A stretch of 64,000 bases of DNA, taken from assembly GCA_027422505.1 (NCBI GenBank), contig JAPQWV010000729.1:186001-250000 (forward strand), given 5' to 3'. Shown here in pieces: positions 44,815 through 57,799 of this stretch (positions are counted from its first letter, which is position 1; each line of letters begins with the position of its first letter). This stretch comes from Craterostigma plantagineum. Its lineage: Eukaryota; Streptophyta; Magnoliopsida; Lamiales; Linderniaceae. Both the position numbers and the translations under genes were made by a program. The notes beneath the pieces were generated by a model that did not search any database, was not told the DNA's origin, and saw only the letters and a list, made by a program, of their open reading frames with translations.

Positions 44815-47225
44815 TGGCAATCCTCGTTTTCTAATTAGGATTAGTGGCGAGATGTCCGCAACGTATGCCGCGAAGGTCCGTCTAATTAAAAACTGTTTCC
44901 TGAAAGATTTATTTAATATAGTAGTATTTGTACAAAGGGCGTAGCCTCCAAAATGTCAAAAGAACAAAACTCTAAAGCCGCTCCACAGGTCTTCATCCAT
45001 GTACCGCACCGCCCTCAAAAGTCCGTGGAGCACCGCCACCAGCCGCCTCAGTCTTGACGCGTATCAGCGTCACACAACACGTAAACACTGAGCGATTTGC
45101 CCAGTAGGTGAATAAAATGCATGTATGCAAGTGTGCACTCAATCCCAATCCCGACGTCTCACATGCCAATGCACACTCTTTCTTTTCCCACATTCCTATC
45201 TCACATCACATGACAAGGGCCCTAGGTTAGGCTCGACACCTTCGCGCAATAGACTACTGGGAGGCCACCCCCAAGTAGGCCTGTAAATGGCCTCCTACCA
45301 GGTCGCTCCGCACCAAAATAAAAATACATCTGGCAGTATGCACCTCGAAACGATCACGCCCAAGTAGGCAGATCGATCACGCCTGTCTCCGTCAGGTGCC
45401 CAGTGAGCCCAACCTCGACTCCTCTAAGAGTCACAAATCACAAACATCTCATTCTACCCCCGTACGTCGATATCTCAAATCATCACTGTCTCATTACGGT
45501 ACAACCATCTCTCGCCCTGACGTGATACGCATGTGCTATGCATATACTGAAATCTCATAAAGCATGATCACATAAAATGTACGTGAAACAGGTAAAACAC
45601 GTAAATCACGTAAGTCACAAAATCATCGAATAACATGAAAGCACATAAATCAGATATGTGTTTACGTATTGTAGATGGATGATCCACCTACATGTCCTCC
45701 TGCTATAGTCAAATACTAACCCTGGGGGAATCTCTAAAGATCGATTCTCTGAATAGAATAATCAGTATACGTAGAAATTTTCAAGTTGTTCTTTGACTAA
45801 AATAATTATATTTAAATATTAGATTCAGCATTCAACGGTCAACCTGCTAAACTAATTCGCCCGAAAGTTTATTAAGACATTGGTCAGAATCGGGTCAACC
45901 CTAATTCTTAAAAGTCTCGGCGAAAGGTAGTATCGCCCGATTTATCACATTTAGAACCTAGCTTTGCCGAGTTAATTAAATCATCAAATCGCCCGATCAA
46001 AGATCATTTGGACGTCAAGTCGCTCGATCTTAGCACCTACACGTCGCCCGATTTCATCATGCATCGAAACTTGATATCGCCGAGTTTGTTCAATTCGCCC
46101 GATTGTCCACCCTCTTAGTCGCCCGATTCATCATGTGTTGTAGTTCCCTTTCGCCCGATTCTGTGTATCGCCCGATTTCTTGTAAAATAGCCCTAAGTTT
46201 CGAGCAAAAGTTGTGTTGTTGGTTTTGAGAATCGTCGGATTGATCATGCCTTGAAATCCACTTTCGCCAAGGTTTACTTCAAGGTCCAAATCGCCCGATT
46301 GATCACACCTTGGAGTCACCCGATTCATCACATTTCAATCATGGTTCGCCGAGTTGTTCTTATCTCCACAAATCGCCCGATACACCATATCCTCAAATCG
46401 GCCGAAACCTAAACTGACTTGGAAATCTTCATCATCACCCGATTTGTTGGGTTTACAAATTGTTAGACTCCTAAATCGCCCTATTTCAAAAATATTAATT
46501 CCTTTAATATTCTTAAGAACAGAACTCATACATTATCGAGATCAGCTCCAAAATTTATTTCTATTCCAGAATATGTTACTGTCTAAAACCCTAGATTCTA
46601 ATGAGCACACATGTGTTTTGAAATCCATTATAACCTATATTACCCTCACGCGCATACCGATAATCTACTAGTGCTAATTCATAAATGCTAATGCTAACTT
46701 AAACATCTGGTTTTCCAAACTCTATAATCTCTGAAAATATCTTATGAAGTTAGAAACCCAAGTATCAACCGTATACCTTACTCCTAACTTCAGCTTTTAA
46801 ATTCGCTAGACCTTCTATCTTGTGGAATTCTTGGCTTTCACTCTCTCTCTGCTCAAGTTTCGTAGGGAGTAGATGAGGGTTTTCTAAACGTGAGTTTTTG
46901 ATATGCATTTAGATAAGTATGGTAATTTTCGTTACTTCTGTAAGATTTGACAAGTTGGTGAATCCTATTTCCCTCAAGTTTAAGTAACGTGATTACTAAG
47001 TCCATGCTTTGAAAATTTGGGCCACCATTAAAAATTAAGTTCGGCCCATATCTATTCTTTCTACTATTATTATTTCCAGTTAATTCTTTGGTCAAACTTC
47101 GAACTATTTTCGGCTGATTAAAATTTATATTTCTTGCTTCACATTTTAATTTCTTATCTAACTTCTTAATTCGCAACATCATTTTAATTACATCAAAATC
47201 TCGTAAAAATTTTACGGGTATTACA
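44815..47225 (-). repeat. Gypsy 5' LTR, 2.4 kb
   Basis: TGTAATACCCGT at 47225 (minus) to ...TTGCCA at 44815. It matches the split LTR at 27259-36662. The middle (45880-46480) is an array in which TCGCCCGATT recurs about fifteen times. The right end abuts the interior of a copia LTR, so this element inserted into that LTR. Confidence 0.85.
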
Positions 47226-47427
47226 GCAACCATATTCTTCTGTTGTTCAGCCCAAGCCATCACGCATTAACCCGGCCCAGACTTGACTCCCTTTCTCCTT
47301 TGATCTAGCCTTAGTCAAACCCCAACGAACAACTTTATCAGCTTCACTTCTCAATCCCATCTTGTTCTTGTCTGAACCCAAAACTCCTTCCATCTTACCA
47401 TGCTCAACTTAAGTTGGGTTCATAACA
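47226..47427 (-). repeat. Copia 3' LTR, partial
   Basis: Starts TGTTATGAACCCAACTTAAG on the minus strand right after the copia RNase H tail, and is cut at 47225 by the gypsy LTR. The rest of this LTR is not identified in the window. Confidence 0.7.
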
Positions 47428-50400
47428 CTATGCCGAGGCTCAAGGCAGAGTTTGTTGCGAAGTGGCGTAAGGAAGCTTTACATAGGGATTTCGTAAAGAT
47501 GTCCGCAATTTGGAGAGTAGACGATATGTGTCGAGTAATAAGGAGTCCCATGGAGACCCGCTCACGAACAAAATGGTAATCCAATTCAATATGTTTGCTG
47601 CGAGCATGAAAAGCAGGGTTAATACTCATATGTAACGCACTTAACTTGTCATAGAAGAGAGTTGGCGGTTGTGATTGAGGAATATGAAGGTCGCATACGA
47701 GGAATGTAAACCATGTTAATTCTGCAGCGGCGTTAGCCATCGCTCGATACTCGAGTTACAGTGCTGGATCGAGAAATAGTTGGTTGCTTTTTGGCGCACC
47801 ATGAGTAATATTTCACCCCAAGAAAGTACAAAAGCTGGTTGTGGATCTTCGAATGGTTGGACAACCTGCCCAATCTGCATCAGAGAAACCACAAAGATCA
47901 AGTGTAGAATCGCCCGTTTAAGGTGATTGCATAAATGCAACGAACCATTTTCATACTAGTGAGAGAAGGTGATTGCATGAGAATCATAGTTAACAGAAAA
48001 TGACAAGTCGGGTCTGGTAAGGGTCAAGTATTGTAGAGCACCGACAATGCTACGATAGAGAGAGGGGTCGGGGTAAGGTGTGGTAGCACTAAAGCATTTA
48101 GTCTTAGTTTCCATAGGGGTATGCATAGGTTTGCAATCGAGCATATGCGACTTATCAAGAATTGAATAAGCATAATGAGTTTGAGAAAAGTGTAGCGAAT
48201 TTTTATTTCGCTTAACTTCAATTCCAAGAAAATGATGCAACCTAAACCGTTCATAGCAAACGCATAGTGTAAAAGTTCGACGAAATCATCAAGTAATTTG
48301 GAATTGGATTCTGTCAAAAGCGTGTCATCAACATAAAGTAGTAAAATTAACGTACCAAGAGGGGAGTGCAAAATAAAAAGACATCGATCCACTAGGCTGC
48401 GGAAAAACCATTAGCGAGAAAAAAACCGCTAAAATGGTCAAACCAAGCTCGCGGTGCTTGCTTGATACCATAAACCGCCTTTTTCAGTTTACAAACATGA
48501 GAGGGCAAGAGCGAGTCATGCATAACAGGGGGTTGATCCACGTAGATATCTTCAGTTATAAATCCATGGAGAAAAGCATTTTTGACATCTAATTGCCTAA
48601 TTCCTATTTACGAACTAATGCTAAACTAAGAACTAGACGTATTGTACCTGGTTTTATGACCGGAGAGAAAGTTTCAGTAAAGTCAATACCATCAACCTGA
48701 TGATATCCTTTGGCAACTAACATGGCCTTTCGATCAAGTGTACTATTTGCCTTTAATTTTGCTTGAACACCCATTTTGATCCAACAACGTTCATGTGAGG
48801 TTTCCGAGGTACTAAGGTCCATGTTTGATTTTTGTGTAGTGCGTCAAGTTCCTCAATCATAGCTTGTCTCCAACCAGCATGTTGTAGAGCCATTTTAACA
48901 CTACGTGGTTCTTTTGGAATCAGCACACTCATGAATGAGAGCATAACGGGGATTGGGGTTTGTATATGCCATTTTGGGCACGAGTAACCATACGACTAGA
49001 CTCTGATTGGGCCATCAACATGTAAGGAAGAGTCAATGTTAGATGAGGAAAGAGATGAGGAGCTACCTGGACTTGGTAACATGTCATCGGCATGAGACGA
49101 TATATCAATAAAATCATTTTGGGGCGCCAAAGTATCTGCAACAGACGGTGATGGAGATTGAGGTGTCGTTGTTTCGTTATGATCACACGTCATGGAGGAG
49201 GCAAGCTAGCATCTCGACATCAGAAATAGCTGGTGACTCATGTAAAATATTGCATGGTATTGGGATAGGTGGAGATGCGTTTTTCTCAGGAGCATTGGTC
49301 TAATTTGGTGATAAGGGCGGAACGGGACTAAAAAATTCAGCGAAACCTGCATTTGAAGGATATGAAACATTATAATTTTGCAAGGAAAATGATTTTCATC
49401 AAATACCACATGTCTCGAAACAAACACTCTGTTGGTTGTTGGATCTAGACATCGATATCCTTTATGTTGGTTACTGTAACCTACAAAAAACACAAGGTAT
49501 AGTTTTAGCATTAAATTTATTTTTCTTCATATCCCAAGCGTATGGGTAGCACCTGCATCCAAAAACACGTAAAATAGAATAGGTAGGATGAGAACCATAT
49601 AGACAAAAATAAAGAGTATCGAATCCTAATGAAGAAGAAGGCAAACGGTTAATTAAAAAAGTCGTGGTAGTAAAAGCTTCAACCCATAGCAACTTGGACA
49701 CACCACTATGCAAAATCATAGTCATGCCAAGTTCTCTATAGTGCAATGTCGGCGTTCAACCGTTCCTGTTTGCTCGGGAGTATAAGGACATGAAAGATGA
49801 TGGATGATTCCTTCTTGTTGAATATTTTTATTTCTGCATTGACTTGTCGATGCACATACTTTTCAAATGCCAAATAAACATCATAGAAATTAGATTTAGC
49901 ACGAATAGGAATTAACCACGTATAATGAGAATAATCGTCGATAAAGCATGAATAGAATCGAAATTTTCCAAGAGATAATATGGGAGCCGGTCCCCAAATG
50001 TCACAATGAACTTTCTCAAAAATTTTCGTACTAACAGAATTAGAAGAATTAAAGGGTAACTTGCTGAGTTTTCCAAGTTGACAAATTTCACAAAAAGTGT
50101 CAATTTTTTATTTGAAATAACAGTACTCAACTTATTTTTGCTCAAAAACTGAACTGTAGAACTTTACGGATGCCCAAGACGTTGGTGCCATAACTCCTCT
50201 GTCCCTGAATTTTGTCGAGTCGAGAAATTTGCCTCCTTCATCATAGACAAAACATAAGATCTCCATTAGGCTAACCCACTAGTAGGATCTGCCATGTTGC
50301 TCGTTCCTTAATACAAAATAACTCATTAGTGAATTCACAATTCAATGGATATTCTGACGTTAACTGACTAATGGAGAGTAAGTTCCTCGTCAATCGTGGG

Positions 50401-51263
50401 ACTAATAGAACATCTCGCAATAATAATTTATTTTTACAATCAGTTACCAAGGTGTCATCAAATGCATCTATTTTTAGAGGAGAACCATCGCCAATAAATA
50501 CAGAATCACAACCAACATATTTTCTGAGATTAGAAAGCATACCTGAATTTGCAGTCATGTGGTTCGATGCGCCGGTATCGGTGGTCCACTCAGTATCAGT
50601 GATGGAGATGTCCATGGTGAGAGTGGCAAGTGCATGAGGAAGTTCATCATTGTGTGCTTGTGTTGGTAGACTCCAACAGATTTTGGCGATGTGCCCTTGC
50701 TTTCCACATAGCTGACATAACTCGTTTTTATACATCTCTCTCTCTCTCTCTCTGCAGTATTCATTCTTCTCTTACCATGTGGTGCTGGTCGAGATATATG
50801 TCGCATGAAATCCTCTTCCTTTTGAAGTGAACTGCTTGTGCCTATTGTTGTGGTTTTGATGCTGATGACGGTGATTACGCTCTCCATAAAACGCATATGA
50901 TGGGGTATTTGATTCTTCAATCCATGAATTTAGTTGTTCGAAGCCTTGTAGATGTGAGACAACCTCTGTGTAGGACGACGGGAGGTTTGAGCATTGTGGT
51001 TGTGAAAGATTCATACTTGGGGCCGAGATTGGCTAGCAATGAGTAAACTTTGGTTTTGTCGGGTATGGGGTTGCCTATGGCTGCGAGGCTATCGCATGTA
51101 CTTTTGAATATTCTTAGATGGTCGTCTAAGGACTGGTTTGGTTCCTTTTTGAGGAAAGTAAGTTGTTGCCGAGAATAAATTCCCTTTCTTGTGAATCTTG
51201 GGCATATGCTTCCTTCAACGCATTCCAAACTGATTGAGATGAGTTGAGGCCAATAACTAAGTC
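47428..51263 (-). pseudogene. Ty1/copia element (gag-PR-IN-RT-RH), frameshifted and interrupted
   Basis: On the minus strand: gag 51263-50917 (VWNALKEAYAQ then FLKKEPNQSLDDHLRIFKS); zinc knuckle CQLCGKQGHIAKIC (50717-50676); protease with WTTDTGASNHM (D53-T54-G55 of the 50735 frame). Integrase is at about 50145-49471, with the C-terminal EQTGTVERRH near 49760. RT runs 48944-48024 with an intact YVDD in LLLYVDDTLL, and RNase H 47940-47428 (DIFTKSLCKASLRHF). Many frameshifts and a (CT)n tract at 50738-50752 between gag and the knuckle break it. Gag is cut at 51263 by an Athila-like LTR, so its 5' part must lie beyond the window. Motifs resemble Ale/Retrofit-type copia, by eye. Confidence 0.92.
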
Positions 51264-51379
51264 TGGTCGCATCGTAACGGCCAAAAATAAATTTTATAAC
51301 CTTAATAATATAGCGTAAGTAAGGATCGTCTCCACAGGGAAAATGACTGATATATTTCTAATTTCAAACTCGATCAATA

Positions 51380-51456
51380 ATAATAATAATAATTTAATAA
51401 TAATAATTAGAATAGTAGTAATATTAATAATAATAAGGATAATAATAATGATAATA

Positions 51457-51487
<31 letters not shown>

Positions 51488-51488
51488 T
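51380..51488. repeat. (TAA)n microsatellite in the LTR
   Basis: Interrupted TAA repeats, longest run near 51463-51487. A shorter version lies in the partner LTR at 63750-63830. Confidence 0.9.
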
Positions 51489-52662
51489 GTCAAGGGGGTT
51501 TTGTTGATAACGTTTTTAGCGCAATAGTTAATGACGAACGCCTAATGACCAATCTTTTCTTACTTACTCGGTTATTAAGAAACGCTCTATAATTACTTCC
51601 CTAATCGAAAAATAATCTCAGGGACGCCCTGCAAGATTTAAAATTCCGACAGCGATAAATACGAAAAAGACCCGATTATTGACCAATAAACTCGGACGCC
51701 GGTTTATTAAAATCAAATCGCTTAACGCGATAATATAACTTACACTTACCGACGGTAGCGAATTTGAGTATTATTTGCTACTTATTAAAACGAACAAACA
51801 ACTACGGATTTGTTGTATTAATTTAGCTATTAATTTACCTAGATCTCATAAACACTGGCCACTGCTTATTTAACCTAAGCTCATCGATATAATTAACTCC
51901 CGGTTAAACGAATACTTACCCTCACAATAAGCTTGCGTAGTCTCACAGTTTTAACAAAACTAGGCTTCGAATAATCCTTCGACTATGGATAATTTAGCCG
52001 CTAAACATATTCATGAGAAAGCAATTAAAATTAATTAATACTAATGACATCGAAATAACAGAAGTACGCTAACGATATTGTTAAATTCAGCTTTGTGAAC
52101 CTTTCTTCCTTGATAATATGCATAGCCGAGCCAAACGAAATAGGCGATTTGATCCATGAAAAGAGAGATGAACGACCGCGAAGGTATTTCTAATGTTGAG
52201 TTGACGATCGTAATATAAAGGAACAAGCTTAATTAAAATCATTAAACAAAAGGAATAAAAGATACTCAAATGATTACATCACGAAGCATCTGGAAACAAA
52301 GAGAAAGCTGAACAGATAAACTTTGCTACACTAGAACTCACGATCGATCTCTCAAACTTCATCTCTGCTCTCTTCCTCAATTTTTTCTGTTTTCTCACAT
52401 AAATTCATCACTTACGCTCGAGTTTTATTTCTTCTCTCCCAATTCTCTGCCTCTCTCCTCCCTTTAAATAGGAAAATAAATCTCAACCTGACCAAATCAA
52501 TGAGGGACAAGTGATGACAGAAAATCTCAAAATTATGCTTGAGCTGTAATTTTTATTCTTGATAGCTGCTCCTTGTGACCTTGTGTGTGCTGAGTGATTT
52601 TTTTTTTTTTGCTCAATAACACCTCGAGCCACCCGTGTTGACTACTTGATATTGGTGTTTAA

Positions 52663-53293
52663 GAGCATCTCCAACCGAGCACCAAAACGCAAAATTTGAG
52701 GTAAATTTACTCCAACCGAACACCAAAATTCAACTCATAATGTGTCAGATAGCTTCTCGCTCCTCATTTGGACGCATGTTTGCGTCTAGGGCAGTTAAGA
52801 TGCGATGGGTTTTTTTAATTTGCATAGGAAGTCCATAATTTTCATCTTTTTCGTATATCTTTTATCTGTTTTTCGTGTCATAAAAAACCGAGGAATGTCA
52901 GATAAAGAAAATAGATAATACTCTGGTTGTCAGAAAAAGGTGTCGGGCAGATACAAAAAGCTGTTTCCTTATTTTGAAGCCTTCGAACCTTTGTAAGAAG
53001 GGGTATTGTTGTATATATCCAACAAGCAAGCATTATTAAAGCGTAGCTTGCAACATTAAAAGTGAAATCTATAATATTATTAACTTTATTAATTTTTTGT
53101 GATTAAATCTAAAATAATATTTGTAGTTTAATTTGTGAAGTTGTAAAATATGTGGGTTGTATCGAAATTTGTAAAAATTGGCGTGGAAATGAATATTACA
53201 AAATAGTCTATTGAGTTTAAAAATGAGTTGATCGGTTGGAGAAGAATTGCTGCGTTTTGAGTTTGAGAATGCGTTTCTCGGTTGGAGATGGTC
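52663..53293. mobile_element. Tourist/PIF-Harbinger-like MITE
   Basis: 631 bp with ends GAGCATCTCCAACCGAG and, inverted, GACCATCTCCAACCGAG. Flanked by TAA (52660-52662 and 53294-53296). The right 130 bp match, inverted, the left end of the MITE at 14922-15639. It lies within the Athila-like LTR. Confidence 0.9.
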
Positions 53294-53424
53294 TAAGAGG
53301 TCTGTAGTGCGTGTAATCACCTCTGCCAAGTTCATGCAGCAACTTTCAGTACATATCAAAACCCTCATGGGCTGAATCCATATAAAACTGGCCCAATATC
53401 ATGCTTTTATTGGGTTTAAAATTA

Positions 53425-56400
53425 GGAGCAACCTCAACTAAATCTGCATTCCCTTATTTTCTATCAACTAACTTCACATTCCATATTTTTTATTAACAAA
53501 CTCCCTAAATCAAAACAATCATACACATAACTCCCCATGGACGATTTTGCCCCTCTATTATTTAACATTCTTCTCTCTTTCTTCTCCAAAGCATCACCCA
53601 CATAACTTTTCTATTTCAGCCCCCATGTCCACCTGGTAAAGCTCTCGCCGGCGATGGAAAAGCCCCTGCACGCGCCGGAAAAGCTTTGACGTTGCCTAAT
53701 CTACCGTGGGCTTCTCGGTCTAGGTAAGTTGAGATATGTTTTTTGTTGTTTTTTTCACTGTGGGTTACCCCTTTCAAATTCTTGACCTCGATCGAACGAA
53801 TTTGAGTTAGAGAACACTCCGCTGAGGTGTATTGTGAACGTTTGTGGCAGTGGCATTGACCTAAATTGGGTATCGAGTTGTTGGTATCGCTATTTGGATA
53901 TCGAGCTGTGGGTGTTGCGATTTGGGTGTCGAGCTGTTAAAAAGTTGAATTTTCCTCAGGTTTTCTACGATTAGCATACTGTGGGTGTCGAGGGAGGTTA
54001 GCATTTGGAAATAATATTGGCTAATTTATTGGTTAAAGCAATCTATTATATGCAGTACCAAAGTATGTTGAATTACAGTACCCACATTTCTTCTATGGAA
54101 GTACATTTGAAGCTTTCTAGCAGTATCATATGGTAATTATTTATCGTTTTACAGGTCCTATTATACGAAGCTATGTTGCCTGCAAATGTCTTTGGTGGAT
54201 GAAACGATAGATTATGGTACATTATTTTCTCGGTATGTTTCCGATAGGTTAGCGCACATTCTTACGTCGATATGTTCTTCTTTATTACGATGTTGGTGGT
54301 TAAATGATTAATATTGTCGATATGTTTGATAGTAATATTGTTGGTGGATGATGATATTGATATCAATACTATTGTTGGATGAATAAACACCTAGTACAGA
54401 AAGATACTATAAGTAACCTACGTATGGTACTACACTAGCTTACGATATGGTACCACTAAAAGCTATCTACTGGTACTGCAAACATATGTGTATTGGTACT
54501 ACAAATTTGGGTACGAATTTTTCGACGCCGTCGGAATTATTTGTGATCCGTGACTATGTTACCATAGTTACAAATACTTTACTGGTGATTTGATATCAAT
54601 ATTGATGGGTTAATATAGAATTATGGATTGTTACGTTGAAACCCAGACTTTTTTTTACTTATTACGATACTAGTAAGAACGTCTTACTACATAGTCACGA
54701 TTTTTGATCGATCGGAAGTTAGTGTCTATATTTTATGTTATCATGTGTTTAGTTTTATTATGTGCCGTATTTTGGAAGTTGACATGCCTTATTTGAACCA
54801 TAATCTACGCGCTTTCGATAACTAAAAACGTGGTACGAAAAAAGATACTACAAGTAACCTGCTCATGGTATTACACCAGCTTATTATATGGTACCACAAA
54901 CATCTATAAAATCGTACCACAAATATATGTATATTGGTACTACAAGTTAGTAGGAGTTCCGATAGTTAAAACACATGGTACGGGATACTACAAGAAACAT
55001 GTGTATGGTACTACACTGTCTTATTATATGGTACCACGAACATCTATCAGTTGGTACTACAAACATATGTATATTGATACTACAAGTTACGGTAGGAGTT
55101 TCAATAGTTAAAACACATGGTACGGGAAGATACTACAAGTAACATGCGTATGGTACTACACTGTCTTATTATATGGTACCACGAACATCTATCTGTTGAT
55201 ACTACAAACATATGTATATTGGTACTACAAGTTACGGTAGGAGTTTCGATAGTTAAAACACATGGTATGGGAAGATACTTCAAATAACCTGCGTAGGTAC
55301 TATCTAGCTAACGATATGATACCACGAATATCTATTTATTGGCACTACAAACACATATGTATTGGTACTACAAAATTGGGTACGAATTATTCGACGCCGT
55401 CCGAATAATTTTTGGTGTGTGACTATGTTACAATAGTTGTAAATACTTTACTGATGATTTGATATCAATATTGGTGGTTTAATATTAGAATTAGGGATTA
55501 TTAAGTTAAACCTGAACTTTTTTTTTTTACTTATGATGATACCAGAAAGAACATCTTACTACATAGTAATAATTGATCGATTGAAATTAGTGTTTATATT
55601 TTATGTTACCGTGTGTTTATTTCTATTATGTGACGTATTTTGGAAGTTCACATGCCTTATAACGTGTTTTCGATAATTAAAAACGTGGTACGAAAATGAT
55701 ACTACAAGTAACCTACGCAATGGTACTACACTAGCATATGTTATGGTACAACGAACATCTATATATTGATACTACAAGCATCTGTATATTGGTACTAGAA
55801 GCGTTTTTAGGGTAAGAGTCTCGATAGTTACACATGGTATGGAAAGATACTACAAGTAACCTACGTATGGTATTGCAGTAGCATGGTACCACATGCATCT
55901 TTATGTTATTGCTACAGACATATGTATATTGGTACTACAATTTGGGTAGGAATTTTTTGACGCCGTAAGAATTATTTTAGTTCGGGACATGTTACCATAA
56001 TTATAAATAGTTTACTGATGATTTGGTATCAATATTGGTGGGTTAATATTTAGAATTAGGGATTATTACGTTGAAAACCAACTTTCTTTTCTATTTATTA
56101 TGATACTTGCAAGAACATCTTACTACATAGTCAAGATTTTTTATCGATTGAAAGTTAGTGTTTACGTTTTATGTTACCGTGTGTTTAATTCTATTATGTG
56201 ACGTACTTTGGAAGTTCGCCATCCCTTATTTGCACAATAATCGACGTGTTTTTGATAATAAAAACGTGGTCCGAAAATGATACTACAAGTAACCTACTCA
56301 TCGTACTGCACTAGCATATGTTATGGTACTACGAACATCTGTACATTGGTACTGCAAACATCTGTATATTGGTACTACAAGCGTTTTGGGGTAGGAGTCT

Positions 56401-57754
56401 CGATAGTTACACAGTACTGAAAGATACTACAAATAACCTACATATTGTACTACACTAGCTTACGATTTGGTACCACAAACATATATATGTTGGTACATCA
56501 ACCATATGCATGTTGGTACTACAAATTTTATGGTAGGAGTTTCGATATATAAACGTGGTTCTGAAAAGATACTACAAGTAACATACACTTGGTATTACAC
56601 TAGCTTATGATATGGTACCACATACGTCTATATATTGGTACTACAAGTATATGTATGTTGGTACTACAAGCATTTTTCAGGTATTATCAAAATAATTGGA
56701 GCATAAACAAGTCTCAAGCAGAACCTCAACCTCATAAACATAAAAAATGTCTAAGAACGGGTTCACAGAACCTCAACCTCCGAACAACATATTAGTCTCA
56801 AGTCTAAAATCTTACGAACATAGATAATATCATTCAAAACAAGTGGAATGTAAAACCAATAGGATCTATAATATTGTGGAAGCCATGGAGCAACGATATG
56901 CTTCGACTTCGACATCGTCAAGATACCTTCCATGATCTGTAGGTCCAACTATGTATTTTATTCATGGACATTACATCATGTACGCCGCAATCCACGCCCT
57001 CCGGATTCTTCTCCCTCGTGCACGTAAATAAATAATGAATTTACAGTACCATTAACTATGTAACTCAATACCAAAAACCATGAAAGTACCAATTCAATTA
57101 ATATACAGTATCAAGACAACAAGCAATTACCTTACAGTCGAAACTTGCTTTGTCCCTCTCTCTCGTTCAACAGATGTGTTGGAAAATGAAAGCTTGCATG
57201 TTCGCTCATTCTCTGTCTTGAAACCCTAATTTGAAAGATATCAAAACACCAAATCGAACAACGAAAAATAGAACTCTAATTTTAGCACTAAACCCCAAAT
57301 TCAAGTACTAATCAAAGAAATTAACATTGTCCGGCATGGAATCCTTGAAGAAATGCACCTATCAACGCCCTAAGCTCTACATTAAACCCAAAATGCAAAG
57401 AAATCATAAAATTAAAAAACGAAACTTACAGTCGAAACGTGCTCTCTGTCTCGTCTTGTTCTCTGTGTCCTTGTCTGCCTCGTTCTATCATTCTCTGCCT
57501 CGTTCTAACGTTCTCCGCCCCATTCTATCATTCTCGGACTTATTGGATAGTTCACTGTAAATTTTGAAAGTGAACGAGATGGTTTTGGGTGTTCATAGGT
57601 TTTTTAGTATATTGTTGTTTTTATAAGGCTAAATTGTCCATTAGGTAGCTATGTGAGTTAATTTGTTTGAAATTGGGAGTTTGATGATAAATGTATTGGA
57701 GTGGGGGAGTTAGTTGATGGATAGTTTGGGGTGTAGGGAATGTGTAGATTTGCC
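53425..57754. mobile_element. Mutator-like element copy 2, complete, with GGTACTAC word array
   Basis: 4330 bp flanked by perfect 9-bp repeats TTAAAATTA (53416-53424 and 57755-57763). The ends are degenerate inverted repeats: GGAGCAACCTCAACTAAATC on the left, and GGCAAATCTACACATTCC inverted on the right, then TATC(C)ATCAACTAACT on both. It is the inverted sister of 36853-41040. The interior 54390-56690 is a GGTACTAC/GGTACCAC word array with the same larger unit. A GC-rich patch (53620-53700) near the left end is not present in copy 1, which is truncated there. No transposase is seen. Confidence 0.88.
54390..56690. repeat. GGTACTAC / GGTACCAC word array
   Basis: Inverted counterpart of 38190-40330. 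GGTACTACAA and ATGGTACCAC words recur every 25-45 bp, with repeated non-word blocks anchored by ATTTTATGTTA and GTGACGTATTTTGG (near 54720, 55600 and 56160). Confidence 0.9.
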
Positions 57755-57784
57755 TTAAAATTATTGTTAGTTATTGTTTCATCA

Positions 57785-57799
57785 AATTCCCCCACACTT
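57785..57799 (-). other. Athila-like polypurine tract
   Basis: AAGTGTGGGGGAATT on the minus strand, immediately before the LTR start at 57784. The GTGTGGGGGAATT phrase is typical of Athila-type elements. Confidence 0.85.

Larger units (their letters stand above)
41049..47225 (-). mobile_element. Ty3/gypsy chromovirus-like element, 3'-truncated
   Basis: Reverse-oriented: 5' LTR (44815-47225), primer site, gag, zinc knuckle, protease, RT, RNase H and the integrase core. It ends abruptly after [10 protein letters not shown] at about 41049, where the MULE begins. The integrase C-terminus, any chromodomain, the polypurine tract and 3' LTR are absent at this junction. Gene order and the phrase [19 protein letters not shown] are typical of plant chromoviruses of the Tekay/Del kind, a lineage call made by eye. 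Many frameshifts make it inactive. Confidence 0.9.
51264..57784 (-). repeat. Athila-like 3' LTR, interrupted by MITE and MULE
   Basis: Pieces 51264-52662, 53297-53424 and 57764-57784 together give about 1.55 kb, TGATGAAACAATAAC (minus, at 57784) to ...CGATGCGACCA. The left 260 bp match the 5' LTR at 63636-63900 (shared TAACGGCCAAAA.TAAA, GCGTAAGTAAGGATCGTCTC). A (TAA)n microsatellite spans 51380-51488 and is shared by both LTRs. A TATA-like TATTTAAAGGGAGG is near 52460 on the minus strand. Confidence 0.85.

Noticed and set aside
27259..47225. LTRs at 27259-36662 and 44815-47225 as the two ends of one gypsy element
   Set aside because: The flanks do not form a matching 5-bp duplication, no polypurine tract precedes the left LTR, and the integrase end is missing at the MULE junction. 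They are related copies, and pairing is not shown.
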